Notes under the pieces: model-generated
Databases searched by the model: none
Told to the model about the DNA's origin: nothing
The model's input: the letters and a program-made list of their open reading frames with translations, nothing else
In this document: piece by piece, positions 12,938 to 24,463 of the stretch
How the letters are laid out: every line of letters begins with the position of its first letter
Position numbering within the stretch: position 1 is the stretch's first letter
Program-made: the position numbers and the translations under genes
DNA from: Schoenoplectus triqueter
Taxonomy: Eukaryota > Streptophyta > Magnoliopsida > Poales > Cyperaceae
Reading direction: 5' to 3'
DNA: 64,000 nucleotides
NCBI GenBank assembly: GCA_964058805.1
Contig: CAXKVV010002173.1
Span: 1-64,000 of the forward strand

Positions 12938-14053
12938 AACGTGAAAACGGGACCCGACGCACTCGGCACCGCCGAAAACGAGTCCGGGCGCGCAAAACGT
13001 GAAAACGGGACCCGACGCACTCGGCACCGGAGAAAACGTGTCCGGGCGCGCAAAACGTGAAAACGGGACCCGACGCACTCGGCACCGGAGAAAACGAGTC
13101 CGGGCGCGCAAAACGTGAAAACGGGACCCGACGCACTCGGCACCGCCGAAAAACGAGTCACGACGCGCAAAACGTGAAATCGGGACCCGAATCTCTCGAC
13201 ACCGCCGCAAAACGAGTCCGGGCGCGCAAAACGTAAAAACGGGACCCGACGCACTCGGCACCGGAGAAAACGAGTCACGGCGCGCAAAACGTGAAATCGA
13301 GACCCGACGCACTCGGCACCGCCGAAAACGAGTCCGGGCGCGCAAAACGTGAAAACGGGACCCGACGCACTCGGCACCGCCGAAAACGAGTCCGGTCACG
13401 CAAAACGTGAAAACGGGACCCGACGCACTCGGCACCGCCGAAAACGAGTCCGGGGGCGCAAAACGTGAAAGCGGGACTCGACGCACTCGGCACCGCCGAA
13501 AACGAGTCCGGGCGCGCAAAACGTGAAAGCGGGACCCGACGCACTCGGCACCGCCGAAAACGAGTCCGGGCGCGCAAAACGTGAAAACGGGACCCGACGC
13601 ACTCGGCACCGCCGAAAACGAGTCCGTGCGCGCAAAACGTGAAAACGGGACCCGACGCACTCGGCATCGCCGAAAACGAGTCCGATCGCGCAAAACGTGA
13701 AAACGGGACCCGACGCACTCGGCACCGCCGAAAACGAGTCCGGGGGCGCAAAACGTGAAAACGGCACCCGACGCACACGGCACCTCCGAAAACGAGTCCG
13801 GGCGCGCAAAACGTGAAAACGGGACCCGACGCACTCGGCACCGCCGAAAACGAGTCCGGCGCGCAAAACGTGAAAACGGCACCCGACCCACTCCGCACCG
13901 CCGAAAACGAGTCGTGGCGCGCAAAACGTTAAATCGGGACCCGAATCTCTCGACACCGCCGCAAAACGTAAAAACGGGACTCGGCACCGCCGAAAACGAG
14001 TGCGGGAGCGCAAAACTTGAAAACGGGACCCGACGCACTCCGCACCGCCCAAA
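12938..14053. repeat. Transition from family A to family B
   Basis: Up to about 12994 the sequence still follows the 5,743 bp unit. After it come monomers with ggagaaaacgtg and ggagaaaacgag, a T-type monomer near 13180, and a cggtcacgc tag near 13394. The segment then matches the lead-in of later family B units, with equivalents near 16364, 22556, 32888 and 37106. The family border falls inside a monomer with no foreign sequence between. Confidence 0.65.
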
Positions 14054-14240
14054 ATGAGTCCGGGCGGGCAAAACGTGAAAACGGGACCCGACGCATTCGG
14101 CACCGCCGAAAATGAGTCCGGGCGCGCAAAACATGACAACGGGACCCGACGAAATCGGCACCGCCGAAAAACGAGTCACGGCGCGCAAAACGTGAAATCG
14201 GGACCCGAATCTATCGACACCGCCGAAAACGAGACTGGCG
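13898..14240. repeat. P marker cluster (exemplar)
   Basis: This run of unusual monomers anchors family B. In order it shows gtcgtggcgcgc, a T-type body, a shortened monomer (gcaaaacgtaaaaacgg followed by gactcggc), the tag gtgcgggagcgc, the changes cgcccaaaatgag and cgggcgggc, acatgacaacggg, gacgaaatcggc, a second T-type body with ctatcg, and gagactggcgtgcaaaatg. Equivalent points occur at 14054, 17024, 20246, 23216, 24464, 27435, 30579, 33549, 34797, 37767, 39015, 58916 and 62138. A related form with aaaatgattccggg marks family A at 2274, 4044, 8017, 9787 and 42761. Confidence 0.85.
13961..13990. repeat. Doubly shortened monomer
   Basis: After caccgcc the sequence passes straight to gcaaaacgtaaaaacgggac and then to tcggcaccgc. 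The tag region between two AAAACG boxes is missing, and so are 9 bp of the core (the ccgacgcac step). This form is present in every P cluster and, with tcggaacc, in the family A equivalents. It is one reason higher-order lengths such as 1,770 bp are not multiples of 58. Confidence 0.75.
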
Positions 14241-17023
14241 TGCAAAATGTGAAAACGGGACCCGACGCACTCGGCACCGCCGAAAACGAGTCTGGGGGCG
14301 CAAAACGTGAAAACGGGACCCGACGCACTCGGCACCGCCGAAAACGATTCGTGGCGCGCAAAACGTGAAAACGGGACCCGACGCACTCGGCACCGCCGAA
14401 AACGAGTCCTCGCGCGCAAAACGTGAAAAGGGCACAAGACGCACTCGGCACCGCCGAAAACGAGTCCTTGCGCGCAAAACATGAAAACGGGACCCGACGC
14501 ACGCGGCACCGGAGAAAACGTGTCCGGGCGCGTAAAACGTGAAAACGGGACCCGACGCACTCGGCACCGCCGAAAACGAGTCCGGGCGCGCAAAACGTGA
14601 AAACGGGACCCGACGCACTCGGCACCGCCGAAAACGAGTCCGGGCGCGCAAAACGTGAAAACGGGACCCGACGCACTCGGCACCGCCGAAAACGAGTCCG
14701 GGCGCGCAAAACGTGAAAACGGGACCGGACGGACTCGGCACCGCCGAAAACGAGTCCGGGCGCGCAAAACGTGAAAACGGGACCCGACGCACTCGGCACC
14801 GGAGAAAAGGAGTCCGGGCGCGCAAAACGTGAAAACGGGACCCGACGCACTCGGCACCGCCGAAAACGAGTCCGGGCGCGCAAAACGTGAAAACGGGACC
14901 CGACGCACTCGGCACCGTCGAAAAGGAGTCCGGGCGCGCAAAACGTGAAAACGGGACCCGACGCACTCGGTACCGTCGAAAACGAGTCCTGGCGCGCAAA
15001 ACGTGAAAACGGGACTCGACGCACTCGGCACCGGAGAAAAGGAGTCCGGGCGCGCAAAACGTGAAAACGGGACCCGACGCACTCGGCACCTCCGAAAACG
15101 AGTCCGGGCGCGCAAAACGTGAAAACGGGACCCGACGCACTCGGCACCGCCGAAAACGAGTCCGGCGCGCAAAACGTGAAAACGGCACCCGACCCACTCC
15201 GCACCGCCGAAAACGAGTCGTGGCGCGCAAAACGTGAAATCGGGACCCGAATCTCTCAGCACCGCCGCAAAACGTAAAAACGGGACCCGACGCACTCGGC
15301 AGCGCAGAAAACGAGTGCGGGAGCGCAAAACTTGAAAACGGGACCCGACGCACTCGGCACCGCCGAAAATGAGTCCCTGAGCGCAAAACGTGAAAACGGG
15401 ACCCGACGCACTCCGCACCGCCCAAAACGAGTCCGGGCGCGCAAAACGTGAAAACGGGACCCGACGCATTCGGCACCGCCGAAAACGAGTCCGGGCGCGC
15501 AAAACATGAAAACGGGACCCGACGAACTCGGCACCACCGAAAAACGACTCACGGCGCGCAAAACGTGAAATCGGGACCCGAATCTATCGACACCGCCGAA
15601 AACGAGACGGGCGTGCAAAATGAGAAAACGGGAACCGACGCACTCGGCACCGCCGAAAACGAGTCCGGGCGCGCAAAACGTGAAAACGGGACCCGACGCA
15701 CCGGGCACCGCCGAAAATGAGTCCGGGGGCGCAAAACGTGAAAACGGGACCCGACGCACTTGGCACCGCCGAAAACGAGTTCGGGAGCGCAAAACGAGAA
15801 AACGGGACCCGACGCACGCGGCACCGCCGAAAACGAGTCCGGGAGCGCAAAACGTGAAAACGGGACCCGAGCACCGGGCACCGCCGAAAACGAGTATGGG
15901 CGCGCCAAACGTGAAAACGGGACCCGACGCACTCGGCACCGCCGAAAACGAGTCCGGGCGCGCAAAACGTGAAAACGGGACCCGACGCACTCGGCACCGG
16001 AGAAAACGTGTCCGGGCGCGCAAAACGTGAAAACGGGACCCGACGCACTCGGCACCGGAGAAAACGAGTCCGGGCGCGCAAAACGTGAAAACGGGACCCG
16101 ACGCACTCGGCACCGCCGAAAAACGAGTCACGACGCGCAAAACGTGAAATCGGGACCCGAATCTCTCGACACCGCCGCAAAACGAGTCCGGGCGCGCAAA
16201 ACGTAAAAACGGGACCCGACGCACTCGGCACCGGAGAAAACGAGTCACGGCGCGCAAAACGTGAAATCGAGACCCGACGCACTCGGCACCGCCGAAAACG
16301 AGTCCGGGCGCGCAAAACGTGAAAACGGGACCCGACGCACTCGGCACCGCCGAAAACGAGTCCGGTCACGCAAAACGTGAAAACGGGACCCGACGCACTC
16401 GGCACCGCCGAAAACGAGTCCGGGGGCGCAAAACGTGAAAGCGGGACCCGACGCACTCGGCACCGCCGAAAACGAGTCCGGGCGCGCAAAACGTGAAAGC
16501 GGGACCCGACGCACTCGGCACCGCCGAAAACGAGTCCGGGCGCGCAAAACGTGAAAACGGGACCCGACGCACTCGGCACCGCCGAAAACGAGTCCGTGCG
16601 CGCAAAACGTGAAAACGGGACCCGACGCACTCGGCATCGCCGAAAACGAGTCCGATCGCGCAAAACGTGAAAACGGGACCCGACGCACTCGGCACCGCCG
16701 AAAACGAGTCCGGGGGCGCAAAACGTGAAAACGGCACCCGACGCACACGGCACCTCCGAAAACGAGTCCGGGCGCGCAAAACGTGAAAACGGGACCCGAC
16801 GCACTCGGCACCGCCGAAAACGAGTCCGGCGCGCAAAACGTGAAAACGGCACCCGACCCACTCCGCACCGCCGAAAACGAGTCGTGGCGCGCAAAACGTT
16901 AAATCGGGACCCGAATCTCTCGACACCGCCGCAAAACGTAAAAACGGGACTCGGCACCGCCGAAAACGAGTGCGGGAGCGCAAAACTTGAAAACGGGACC
17001 CGACGCACTCCGCACCGCCCAAA
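14054..17023. repeat. Family B unit, 2,970 bp (P then Q)
   Basis: The unit is measured from one P anchor to the next. It contains P, then Q 1,394 bp later, then 1,576 bp to the next P. The part after Q holds the gagtatgggcgcgcc monomer, ggagaaaacgtg monomers and a cggtcacgc tag. The same internal spacing recurs in units starting at 20246, 30579 and 34797, and within one base in the unit at 24464. Confidence 0.85.
15230..15640. repeat. Q marker cluster (exemplar)
   Basis: This second anchor run shows a T-type body with ctctcagcacc, ggcagcgcagaaaacg, the tag gtccctgagcgc, cgcccaaaacgag, gacgaactcggcaccacc, cgactcacgg, a ctatcg T-type body, and gagacgggcgtgcaaaatgag. Equivalent points lie at 15448, 21640, 25858, 28829, 31973, 36191, 45029 and 63532. 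Its last part parallels the end of the P cluster almost base for base (gagactggcgtgc against gagacgggcgtgc), so P and Q look like diverged copies of one ancestral block. Confidence 0.85.
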
Positions 17024-20000
17024 ATGAGTCCGGGCGGGCAAAACGTGAAAACGGGACCCGACGCATTCGGCACCGCCAAAAATGAGTCCGGGCGCGCAAA
17101 ACATGACAACGGGACCCGACGAAATCGGCACCGCCGAAAAACGAGTCACGGCGCGCAAAACGTGAAATCGGGACCCGAATCTATCGACACCGCCGAAAAC
17201 GAGACTGGCGTGCAAAATGTGAAAACGGGACCCGACGCACTCGGCACCGCCGAAAACGAGTCCGGGGGCGCAAAACGTGAAAACGGGACCCGACGCACTC
17301 GGCACCGCCGAAAACGATTCGTGGCGCGCAAAACGTGAAAATGGGACCCGACGCACTCGGCACCGCCGAAAACGAGTCCTCGCGCGCAAAACGTGAAAAG
17401 GGCACAAGACGCACTCGGCACCGCCGAAAACGAGTCCTTGCGCGCAAAACATGAAAACGGGACCCGACGCACGCGGCACCGGAGAAAACGTGTCCGGGCG
17501 CGTAAAACGTGAAAACGGGACCCGACGCACTCGGCACCGCCGAAAACGAGTCCGGGCGCGCAAAACGTGAAAACGGGACCCGACGCACTCGGCACCGCCG
17601 AAAACGAGTCCGGGCGCGCAAAACGTGAAAACGGGACCCGACGCACTCGGCACCGCCGAAAACGAGTCCGGGCGCGCAAAACGTGAAAACGGGACCCTAC
17701 GGACTCGGCACCGCCGAAAACGAGTCCGGGCGCGCAAAACGTGAAAACGGGACCCGACGCACTCGGCACCGCCGAAAACGAGTCCTGGCGCGCAAAACGT
17801 GAAAACGGGACCCGACGCACTCGGCACCGCCGAAAATGAGTCCGGGCGCGCAAAACGTGAAAACGGGACCCGACGCACTCGGCACCGCCGAAAACGTGTC
17901 CGGGCGCGCAAAACGTGAAAACGGGACCCGACGCACTCGGCACCGCCGAAAACGAGTCCGGGCGCGCAAAACGTGAAAACGGGACCCGACGCACTCGGCA
18001 CCGCCGAAAACGAGTCCGGGCGCGCAAAACGTGAAAACAGGACCCGACGCACTCGGCACCGCCGAAAACGAGTCCGGGCGCGCAAAACGTGAAAACGGGA
18101 CCCGACGCATTCGGCACCGCCGAAAACGATTCCGGGCGCGCAAAACGTGAAAACGGGACCCGACGCACTCGGTACCGCCGAAAATGAGTCCGAGCGCGCA
18201 AAACGTGAAAACGGGACCCGACGGACTCGGCACCGCCGAAAACGAGTCCGGGCGCGCAAAACGTGAAAACGGGACCCGACGCACTCGGCACCGCCGAAAA
18301 TGAGTCCGGGCGCGCAAAACGTGAAAACGGGACCCGACGCACTCGGCACCGCCGAAAACGTGTCCGGGCGCGCAAAACGTGAAAACGGGACCCGACGCAC
18401 TCGGCACCGCCGAAAACGAGTCCGGGCGCGCAAAACGTGAAAACGGGACCCGACGCACTCGGCACCGCCGAAAACGAGTCCGGGCGCGCAAAACGTGAAA
18501 ACGGGACCCGACGCACTCGGCACCGCCGAAAACGAGTCCGGGCGCGCAAAACGTGAAAACGGGACCCGACGCATTCGGCACCGCCGAAAACGATTCCGGG
18601 CGCGCAAAACGTGAAAACGGGACCCGACGAACTCGGTACCGCCGAAAATGAGTCCGAGCGCGCAAAACGTGAAAACGGGACCCGACGGACTCGGCACCGC
18701 CGAAAACGAGTCCGGGCGCGCAAAACGTGAAAACGGGACCCGACGCACTCGGCACCGCCGAAAACGAGTCCGGGCGCGCAAAACGTGAAAACGGGACCCG
18801 ACGCACTCGGCACCGCCGAAAACGAGTCCGGGCGCGCAAAACGTGAAATCGGGACCCGACGCACTCGGCATCGCCGAAAACGAGTCCGATCGCGCAAAAC
18901 GTGAAAACGGGACCCGACGCACTCGGCACCGCCGAAAACGAGTCCGGGCGCGCAAAACGTGAAAACGGGACCCGACGCACCGGGCACCGCCGAAAATGAG
19001 TCCGGGGGCGCAAAACGTGAAAACGGGACCCGACGCACCGGGCACCGCCGAAAACGAGTTCGGGAGCGCAAAACGAGAAAACGGGACCCGACGCACGCGG
19101 CACCGCCGAAAACGAGTCCGGGAGCGCAAAACGTGAAAACGGGACCCGAGCACCGGGCACCGCCGAAAACGAGTATGGGCGCGCCAAACGTGAAAACGGG
19201 ACCCGACGCACTCGGCACCGCCGAAAACGAGTCCGGGCGCGCAAAACGTGAAAACGGGACCCGACGCACTCGGCACCGGAGAAAACGTGTCCGGGCGCGC
19301 AAAACGTGAAAACGGGACCCGACGCACTCGGCACCGGAGAAAACGAGTCCGGGCGCGCAAAACGTGAAAACGGGACCCGACGCACTCGGCACCGCCGAAA
19401 AACGAGTCACGACGCGCAAAACGTGAAATCGGGACCCGAATCTCTCGACACCGCCGCAAAACGAGTCCGGGCGCGCAAAACGTAAAAACGGGACCCGACG
19501 CACTCGGTCCCCGGAGAAAACGAGTCACGGCGCGCAAAACGTGAAATCGAGACCCGACGCACTCGGCACCGCCGAAAACGAGTCCGGGCGCGCAAAACGT
19601 GAAAACGGGACCCGACGCACTCGGCACCGCCGAAAACGAGTCCGGTCACGCAAAACGTGAAAACGGGACCCGACGCACTCGGCACCGCCGAAAACGAGTC
19701 CGGGGGCGCAAAACGTGAAAGCGGGACTCGACGCACTCGGCACCGCCGAAAACGAGTCCGGGCGCGCAAAACGTGAAAGCGGGACCCGACGCACTCGGCA
19801 CCGCCGAAAACGAGTCCGTGCGCGCAAAACGTGAAAACGGGACCCGACGCACTCGGCATCGCCGAAAACGAGTCCGATCGCGCAAAACGTGAAAACGGGA
19901 CCCGACGCACTCGGCACCGCCGAAAACGAGTCCGGGGGCGCAAAACGTGAAAACGGCACCCGACGCACACGGCACCTCCGAAAACGAGTCCGGGCACGCA

Positions 20001-20245
20001 AAACGTGAAAACGGGACCCGACGCACTCGGCACCGCCGAAAACGAGTCCGGCGCGCAAAACGTGAAAACGGCACCCGACCCACTCCGCACCGCCGAAAAC
20101 GAGTCGTGGCGCGCAAAACGTTAAATCGGGACCCGAATCTCTCGACACCGCCGCAAAACGTAAAAACGGGACTCGGCACCGCCGAAAACGAGTGCGGGAG
20201 CGCAAAACTTGAAAACGGGACCCGACGCACTCCGCACCGCCCAAA
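17024..20245. repeat. Family B unit, 3,222 bp (P, no Q)
   Basis: This unit begins with P but lacks a Q cluster. Its middle is filled with near-consensus monomers carrying the variants typical of sub-unit A3 (gaaaacgtgtcc, gaaaacagg, gattccggg, ggtaccgcc). It contains an eight-monomer internal duplication of 464 bp. The whole unit recurs at 58916-62137. Confidence 0.8.
17788..18715. repeat. Eight-monomer (464-bp) tandem duplication
   Basis: The marker series gaaaatgag, gaaaacgtgtcc, gattccggg and ggtaccgcc occurs twice, displaced by exactly 464 bp (8 x 58). Examples are 17832 to 18296, 18122 to 18586 and 18171 to 18635. The copies differ slightly: the first has gaaaacagg near 18036 where the second has gaaaacggg, and gacgcactcgg near 18163 is gacgaactcgg in the second. 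The duplication recurs with the far copy at about 59680-60607. Confidence 0.8.
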
Positions 20246-23215
20246 ATGAGTCCGGGCGGGCAAAACGTGAAAACGGGACCCGACGCATTCGGCACCGCCG
20301 AAAATGAGTCCGGGCGCGCAAAACATGACAACGGGACCCGACGAAATCGGCACCGCCGAAAAACGAGTCACGGCGCGCAAAACGTGAAATCGGGACCCGA
20401 ATCTATCGACACCGCCGAAAACGAGACTGGCGTGCAAAATGTGAAAACGGGACCCGACGCACTCGGCACCGCCGAAAACGAGTCTGGGGGCGCAAAACGT
20501 GAAAACGGGACCCGACGCACTCGGCACCGCCGAAAACGATTCGTGGCGCGCAAAACGTGAAAACGGGACCCGACGCACTCGGCACCGCCGAAAACGAGTC
20601 CTCGCGCGCAAAACGTGAAAAGGGCACAAGACGCACTCGGCACCGCCGAAAACGAGTCCTTGCGCGCAAAACATGAAAACGGGACCCGACGCACGCGGCA
20701 CCGGAGAAAACGTGTCCGGGCGCGTAAAACGTGAAAACGGGACCCGACGCACTCGGCACCGCCGAAAACGAGTCCGGGCGCGCAAAACGTGAAAACGGGA
20801 CCCGACGCACTCGGCACCGCCGAAAACGAGTCCGGGCGCGCAAAACGTGAAAACGGGACCCGACGCACTCGGCACCGCCGAAAACGAGTCCGGGCGCGCA
20901 AAACGTGAAAACGGGACCGGACGGACTCGGCACCGCCGAAAACGAGTCCGGGCGCGCAAAACGTGAAAACGGGACCCGACGCACTCGGCACCGGAGAAAA
21001 GGAGTCCGGGCGCGCAAAACGTGAAAACGGGACCCGACGCACTCGGCACCGCCGAAAACGAGTCCGGGCGCGCAAAACGTGAAAACGGGACCCGACGCAC
21101 TCGGCACCGTCGAAAAGGAGTCCGGGCGCGCAAAACGTGAAAACGGGACCCGACGCACTCGGTACCGTCGAAAACGAGTCCTGGCGCGCAAAACGTGAAA
21201 ACGGGACTCGACGCACTCGGCACCGGAGAAAAGGAGTCCGGGCGCGCAAAACGTGAAAACGGGACCCGACGCACTCGGCACCTCCGAAAACGAGTCCGGG
21301 CGCGCAAAACGTGAAAACGGGACCCGACGCACTCGGCACCGCCGAAAACGAGTCCGGCGCGCAAAACGTGAAAACGGCACCCGACCCACTCCGCACCGCC
21401 GAAAACGAGTCGTGGCGCGCAAAACGTGAAATCGGGACCCGAATCTCTCAGCACCGCCGCAAAACGTAAAAACGGGACCCGACGCACTCGGCAGCGCAGA
21501 AAACGAGTGCGGGAGCGCAAAACTTGAAAACGGGACCCGACGCACTCGGCACCGCCGAAAATGAGTCCCTGAGCGCAAAACGTGAAAACGGGACCCGACG
21601 CACTCTGCACCGCCCAAAACGAGTCCGGGCGCGCAAAACGTGAAAACGGGACCCGACGCATTCGGCACCGCCGAAAACGAGTCCGGGCGCGCAAAACATG
21701 AAAACGGGACCCGACGAACTCGGCACCACCGAAAAACGACTCACGGCGCGCAAAACGTGAAATCGGGACCCGAATCTATCGACACCGCCGAAAACGAGAC
21801 GGGCGTGCAAAATGAGAAAACGGGAACCGACGCACTCGGCACCGCCGAAAACGAGTCCGGGCGCGCAAAACGTGAAAACGGGACCCGACGCACCGGGCAC
21901 CGCCGAAAATGAGTCCGGGGGCGCAAAACGTGAAAACGGGACCCGACGCACTTGGCACCGCCGAAAACGAGTTCGGGAGCGCAAAACGAGAAAACGGGAC
22001 CCGACGCACGCGGCACCGCCGAAAACGAGTCCGGGAGCGCAAAACGTGAAAACGGGACCCGAGCACCGGGCACCGCCGAAAACGAGTATGGGCGCGCCAA
22101 ACGTGAAAACGGGACCCGACGCACTCGGCACCGCCGAAAACGAGTCCGGGCGCGCAAAACGTGAAAACGGGACCCGACGCACTCGGCACCGGAGAAAACG
22201 TGTCCGGGCGCGCAAAACGTGAAAACGGGACCCGACGCACTCGGCACCGGAGAAAACGAGTCCGGGCGCGCAAAACGTGAAAACGGGACCCGACGCACTC
22301 GGCACCGCCGAAAAACGAGTCACGACGCGCAAAACGTGAAATCGGGACCCGAATCTCTCGACACCGCCGCAAAACGAGTCCGGGCGCGCAAAACGTAAAA
22401 ACGGGACCCGACGCACTCGGCACCGGAGAAAACGAGTCACGGCGCGCAAAACGTGAAATCGAGACCCGACGCACTCGGCACCGCCGAAAACGAGTCCGGG
22501 CGCGCAAAACGTGAAAACGGGACCCGACGCACTCGGCACCGCCGAAAACGAGTCCGGTCACGCAAAACGTGAAAACGGGACCCGACGCACTCGGCACCGC
22601 CGAAAACGAGTCCGGGGGCGCAAAACGTGAAAGCGGGACCCGACGCACTCGGCACCGCCGAAAACGAGTCCGGGCGCGCAAAACGTGAAAGCGGGACCCG
22701 ACGCACTCGGCACCGCCGAAAACGAGTCCGGGCGCGCAAAACGTGAAAACGGGACCCGACGCACTCGGCACCGCCGAAAACGAGTCCGTGCGCGCAAAAC
22801 GTGAAAACGGGACCCGACGCACTCGGCATCGCCGAAAACGAGTCCGATCGCGCAAAACGTGAAAACGGGACCCGACGCACTCGGCACCGCCGAAAACGAG
22901 TCCGGGGGCGCAAAACGTGAAAACGGCACCCGACGCACACGGCACCTCCGAAAACGAGTCCGGGCGCGCAAAACGTGAAAACGGGACCCGACGCACTCGG
23001 CACCGCCGAAAACGAGTCCGGCGCGCAAAACGTGAAAACGGCACCCGACCCACTCCGCACCGCCGAAAACGAGTCGTGGCGCGCAAAACGTTAAATCGGG
23101 ACCCGAATCTCTCGACACCGCCGCAAAACGTAAAAACGGGACTCGGCACCGCCGAAAACGAGTGCGGGAGCATAAAACTTGAAAACGGGACCCGACGCAC
23201 TCCGCACCGCCCAAA
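20246..23215. repeat. Family B unit, 2,970 bp (P then Q)
   Basis: This is a copy of 14054-17023 displaced by 6,192 bp. The P, Q and cggtcacgc landmarks keep the same internal spacing. The stretch near 23171 carries a private change, gagcataaaactt, where the sister units have gagcgcaaaactt. Confidence 0.85.
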
Positions 23216-24463
23216 ATGAGTCCGGGCGGGCAAAACGTGAAAACGGGACCCGACGCATTCGGCACCGCCAAAAATGAGTCCGGGCGCGCAAAACATGACA
23301 ACGGGACCCGACGAAATCGGCACCGCCGAAAAACGAGTCACGGCGCGCAAAACGTGAAATCGGGACCCGAATCTATCGACACCGCCGAAAACGAGACTGG
23401 CGTGCAAAATGTGAAAACGGGACCCGACGCACTCGGCACCGCCGAAAACGAGTCCGGGGGCGCAAAACGTGAAAACGGGACCCGACGCACTCGGCACCGC
23501 CGAAAACGATTCGTGGCGCGCAAAACGTGAAAACGGGACCCGACGCACTCGGCACCGCCGAAAACGAGTCCTCGCGCGCAAAACGTGAAAAGGGCACAAG
23601 ACGCACTCGGCACCGCCGAAAACGAGTCCTTGCGCGCAAAACATGAAAACGGGACCCGACGCACGCGGCACCGGAGAAAACGTGTCCGGGCGCGTAAAAC
23701 GTGAAAACGGGACCCGACGCACTCGGCACCGCCGAAAACGAGTCCGGGCGCGCAAAACGTGAAAACGGGACCCGACGCACTCGGCACCGCCGAAAACGAG
23801 TCCGGGCGCGCAAAACGTGAAAACGGGACCCGACGCACTCGGCACCGCCGAAAACGAGTCCGGGCGCGCAAAACGTGAAAACGGGACCCGACGGACTCGG
23901 CACCGCCGAAAACGAGTCCGGGCGCGCAAAACGTGAAAACGGGACCCGACGCACTCGGCACCGTCGAAAAGGAGTCCGGGCGCGCAAAACGTGAAAACGG
24001 GACCCGACGCACTCGGCACCGCCGAAAACGAGTCCGGGCGCGCAAAACGTGAAAACGGGACCCGACGCACTCGGCATCGCCGAAAACGAGTCCGATCGCG
24101 CAAAACGTGAAAACGGGACCCGACGCACTCGGCACCGCCGAAAACGAGTCCGGGGGCGCAAAACGTGAAAACGGCACCCGACGCACACGGCACCTCCGAA
24201 AACGAGTCCGGGCGCGCAAAACGTGAAAACGGGACCCGACGCACTCGGCACCGCCGAAAACGAGTCCGGCGCGCAAAACGTGAAAACGGCACCCGACCCA
24301 CTCCGCACCGCCGAAAACGAGTCGTGGCGCGCAAAACGTTAAATCGGGACCCGAATCTCTCGACACCGCCGCAAAACGTAAAAACGGGACTCGGCACCGC
24401 CGAAAACGAGTGCGGGAGCGCAAAACTTGAAAACGGGACCCGACGCACTCCGCACCGCCCAAA
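23216..24463. repeat. Family B unit, 1,248 bp (P only)
   Basis: This short unit has P followed by gtcctcgcgcgc, a gaaaagggcac monomer, gtccttgcgcgc and plain monomers, then passes straight to the next P. It corresponds to a 2,970 bp unit that has lost Q and its surroundings. The same unit recurs at 33549-34796 and 37767-39014. Confidence 0.85.

Noticed and set aside
14054..14368. Recurrent plus-strand frames of about 104 codons in each P cluster
   Set aside because: They are open only because the shortened and shifted monomers move the single plus-strand tga out of frame. Recurrence follows from copying of the cluster, not from coding constraint.
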